Part shown: positions 62,096-64,000 of the stretch, one piece after another
How positions within the stretch are numbered: position 1 is the first letter of the stretch
Layout of the letters: every line of letters starts with the position of its first letter
From: Gordonia insulae
Lineage (GTDB): Bacteria > Actinomycetota > Actinomycetes > Mycobacteriales > Mycobacteriaceae
DNA: 64,000 nucleotides
NCBI RefSeq assembly: GCF_003855095.1
Contig: NZ_CP033972.1
Span: forward strand, 3,658,001-3,722,000
Direction of reading: 5' to 3'
Made by a program: the position numbers and the translations under genes
Notes under the pieces: generated by a model
Database searches by the model: none
The model's input: the letters and a program-made list of their open reading frames with translations, nothing else
Told to the model about the DNA's origin: nothing

Positions 62096-62545
62096 TCACC
62101 TCGTGCCGCCGCGCAGATGACCGGACGTGTCACCGGTGAAGTCGAGCAGGCCGTAGTCGCGTGAGGTGAATGCCCAACCGTCGCCGGTGCGGCGCATGGT
62201 GTCGTGATGGCGTCCGACGGCGATCACCTCGATTCGTCCGTCGCGCGGTTGAAGCACGGTGTAGCAGGATCGAATCCGTGCACTGTCGGCGTCGGCGAAC
62301 TCGATGATCGGATTCGAGATCAGGTGTCGCGTCCTGGGCGTGCCGTCGTCGTACAGGATGACCATCGCCCGCAGCATCCCCTCCACGAAGTCGGCACCAT
62401 GCCCGACCACGTCATCACCGACGACGATGTCGGCGTCGGCGAACAACGCTCCGACAGCGCCGAAGTCACCGGCATCCACCAGTTCGGCATAGCGGTAGAG
62501 CGTGCGGTGGATGGCGTCGGTGTCGGCCGGCGGGTGATCATTCAT
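62096..62545 (-). CDS. SnoaL/NTF2-like protein
   Basis: The 149-residue product starts MNDHPPADTDAIHRTLYRYA and carries ELVDAGDFGAVGALFADADI, GMLRAMVILYDDGTPRTRHL and SNPIIEFADADSARIRSCYT, the SnoaL-like polyketide-cyclase/NTF2 fold. Such proteins bind or transform small molecules; the specific function is unknown. It is divergent from the VIT gene and faces the porin terminator. Longer starts up to 62971 would overlap the VIT gene antisense and are rejected. Confidence 0.82.
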   Translation of the reverse strand: MNDHPPADTDAIHRTLYRYAELVDAGDFGAVGALFADADIVVGDDVVGHGADFVEGMLRAMVILYDDGTPRTRHLISNPIIEFADADSARIRSCYTVLQPRDGRIEVIAVGRHHDTMRRTGDGWAFTSRDYGLLDFTGDTSGHLRGGTR

Positions 62546-62627
62546 GCGCCCAGTGTCGATGACCGGTAGCGGTAAGGCAACGTTTCCCTTGCTTGCGCGA
62601 ATACCTCTGCCGCAGTTGAGTTGACGC

Positions 62628-63350
62628 ATGTCGATCGAACACGAACACCAGCATTCCGGTGAGCCGCACCGGGGATCGTTGGCCAATCGGCTCAATTGGC
62701 TTCGCGCCGGCGTTCTCGGCGCCAACGACGGAATCGTGTCGACAGCGGGCATCGTGGTGGGCGTGGCGGCGGCGACGGTCGATCGCGGGCCCATCTTCAC
62801 CGCGGGCATCGCCGGTCTGGCCGCCGGTGCGGTCTCGATGGCATTGGGTGAGTACGTCTCGGTCAGCACCCAACGCGACACCGAGCAGACGCTGCTGGCA
62901 AAGGAGAGGCGTGAGCTTCGAGAACAGCCGGAGGCCGAGTTCGAGGAGCTCGTGGGCCTGTACGAGGACAAGGGTCTGACTCATGAGACCGCGTGCCGGG
63001 TCGCGCGCGAACTCACGGACCACGACCCCTTCGAGGCCCATGCGGAGGCGGAACTCGGCATCGATCCGGATCAACTCACCAATCCCTGGCAGGCCGCGGC
63101 GTCCTCGGCGGTGTCGTTCACGGTGGGCGCCCTGCTGCCGTTGGCCGCGATCCTCATCCCTCCCGCGGGATGGCGGATACCGGTCGCCTTTGTCGCGGTC
63201 CTGGTTGCCCTCGCCCTGACCGGCGCCACCGGTGCCGCTCTCGGCGGCTCCCGGCCGTGGCGCCCGATGCTCCGGGTCGTCGTCGGAGGAGCCGTCGCCA
63301 TGATCGTCACCTTCCTCATCGGCCGACTCGTGGGGCACACGGTGGTGTGA
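62628..63350 (+). CDS. VIT1/CCC1-family metal transporter
   Basis: A 240-residue membrane protein with LRAGVLGANDGIVSTAGIVV, AAGAVSMALGEYVSVSTQRD (the conserved metal-site helix), an acidic cytoplasmic section (EFEELVGLYEDKGLTHETAC, EAELGIDPDQLTNPW) and three more membrane helices. This is the layout of VIT/CCC1 iron and manganese transporters with the Glu-rich metal-binding domain. It would move Fe2+ or Mn2+ out of the cytoplasm. A His-rich N-terminus (EHEHQHSGEPH) may also bind metal. Confidence 0.9.
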   Translation: MSIEHEHQHSGEPHRGSLANRLNWLRAGVLGANDGIVSTAGIVVGVAAATVDRGPIFTAGIAGLAAGAVSMALGEYVSVSTQRDTEQTLLAKERRELREQPEAEFEELVGLYEDKGLTHETACRVARELTDHDPFEAHAEAELGIDPDQLTNPWQAAASSAVSFTVGALLPLAAILIPPAGWRIPVAFVAVLVALALTGATGAALGGSRPWRPMLRVVVGGAVAMIVTFLIGRLVGHTVV

Positions 63351-63480
63351 TCGGCCGCGTCCGGGGAGTAGTCCACAGGCGGGCAGACCGGAGGCCGGAA
63401 TTGTCGGACTTTACCGGTATCCTGGAGACGCCGTGTGACGTGTTCTAGCGTCGAAACCCGTTGGTGGACAACATTTTTCC

Positions 63481-63508
63481 TTGACACGAACGTGTGTTCG
63501 AGTACTCT
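63481..63508 (+). promoter_or_regulatory. SOS promoter: LexA box between -35 and -10
   Basis: TTGACA (63481-63486), 16 bases, then TACTCT (63503-63508) form a promoter. The spacer holds CGAACGTGTGTTCG (63487-63500), which matches the actinobacterial LexA box CGAACnnnnGTTCG. The ATG of the DUF222 gene follows the -10 by 7 bases, so the mRNA is probably leaderless. Confidence 0.8.
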
Positions 63509-63515
63509 GGTCGGC

Positions 63516-64000
63516 ATGGGGGAACTCAGCACGATCATTGCTCGCACGCGTGAGGTCACCGTCGCCGATACGGCGTCGGGGCGGCAGGTGTTCGACGCCA
63601 CCACGGCGTTGATGGAACTACGCAACATCGTCGACCACCAGTTGGCGGTACACGCCGCCGCCCTGGACCGGCTCGGGGTGGCACGCCGATCCGGTGGCAC
63701 GACGCGGAACCTGTTGATGCAGATGGGTGCCGCACCCGCTGTCGCCTCACGGTGGCTGCGCATCGGGGCGGCGATGAGCATGCTGCAGCGGTTACCCGGG
63801 TATGCCGGAGACGGTGTGTTCTCCGGAGAGCATGTGGCTGCGATGGTGGCCGGCCTGGCGCACATCGACCGTCGCGCCGCCGACGGACTGTGTGACGAGG
63901 AACGCCTCGAGCACGAACGAGCGCTGATCGCCCACGCCCTGTCCGGTGCCACACCCCGCGAGATCGAGAAGGTGGCGCGTGGACTCGGCAATCAGGTCGC
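63516..64000 (+). CDS. DUF222 / 13E12-repeat protein (3' part missing)
   Basis: The frame opens at 63516 (MGELSTIIARTREVTVADTA) and runs off the window; 161 residues are visible. Motifs NIVDHQLAVHAAALDRLGVA, GTTRNLLMQMGAAPAVASRW and GVFSGEHVAAMVAGLAHID are typical of DUF222, the N-terminal part of 13E12-repeat proteins, which usually end in an HNH nuclease domain. The LexA box fits reports that 13E12 proteins belong to the mycobacterial SOS set. The HNH part would lie beyond the window. Confidence 0.85.
   Translation, partial: MGELSTIIARTREVTVADTASGRQVFDATTALMELRNIVDHQLAVHAAALDRLGVARRSGGTTRNLLMQMGAAPAVASRWLRIGAAMSMLQRLPGYAGDGVFSGEHVAAMVAGLAHIDRRAADGLCDEERLEHERALIAHALSGATPREIEKVARGLGNQV

Noticed and set aside
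62546..62971. Longer N-terminus for the SnoaL-like protein
   Set aside because: It would run antisense through the VIT transporter gene and has no family similarity; the ATG at 62545 fits the usual start.
1..64000. CRISPR arrays, rRNA and tRNA genes
   Set aside because: No regularly spaced repeats and no cloverleaf or rRNA-like segments were noticed on reading; a covariance search was not possible.

Overview
The window comes from a high-GC, mycolic-acid-containing actinomycete (order Mycobacteriales) outside Mycobacterium proper; Gordonia or a close relative fits best. The evidence is a complete cell-wall arabinan locus (dprE1, dprE2, aftA and five Emb arabinosyltransferases), two MspA-type porins, a KstR-type operator, a LexA-type SOS box in front of a 13E12/DUF222 protein, and many GTG or leaderless starts. 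No rRNA, tRNA, CRISPR array or transposase was seen.

Layout. 1-8.96 kb holds ordinary metabolic genes: a partial PNPOx-fold protein, an LLM-class F420-type oxidoreductase behind a KstR-like box, a carotenoid-desaturase-like flavoprotein, a GtrA flippase closely resembling M. tuberculosis Rv3789, an aldo/keto reductase, a secreted lipase, a second flavoprotein, a small DUF3263-like protein and an acyl-CoA carboxylase subunit. 8.97-11.33 kb is a decaying ethanolamine locus: a permease stub, eutB with two frameshifts and an intact eutC. A MazF toxin/antitoxin pair and a frameshifted AurF-like diiron oxygenase follow.

13.05-32.5 kb is an accessory block of about 19 kb, bounded by two same-orientation copies of a DUF1905 locus (the right copy is truncated). 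Its first half looks like a full phenylpropanoid route: eugenol oxidase, aryl-alcohol dehydrogenase and aldehyde dehydrogenase give a cinnamic acid. A CoA ligase, MaoC hydratase, SDR and amidohydrolase resembling the Rhodococcus Cou enzymes would then give an aromatic acid plus acetyl-CoA. A MarR regulator sits beside it. The middle is an AraC-regulated P450 system resembling EthABCD (P450, EthD, SCP2, ferredoxin, reductase). The end is a tightly overlapped seven-gene operon: one small soluble protein, five single-pass coiled-coil proteins that look like Mce tails without MCE domains, and a metallo-beta-lactamase-fold protein that has lost its metal ligands. A shared AAGGAA(C/G)CCTTAC motif precedes the eugenol oxidase, the aldehyde dehydrogenase and the P450.

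32.8-59.4 kb is the arabinan region. dprE1-dprE2-aftA-MBL is one operon. Between aftA and the emb genes lie an ArsR/SRPBCC module, a single-module adenylation-carrier-thioesterase gene (frameshifted) and aroQ. Then come embC(+), embB2(-), embA2(-), embA1(+) and embB1(+): an extra embA-embB pair lies head to head with the first pair. Both EmbB proteins carry Val at the residue equivalent to M. tuberculosis EmbB Met306. 59.4-64 kb has an MpaB-family oxygenase, two tandem MspA porins, a SnoaL-like protein, a VIT-family transporter and the start of an SOS-type DUF222 gene.

Caution: several broken genes differ from an intact frame by one base, often in a C run. Sequencing error cannot be separated from real decay using this sequence alone.
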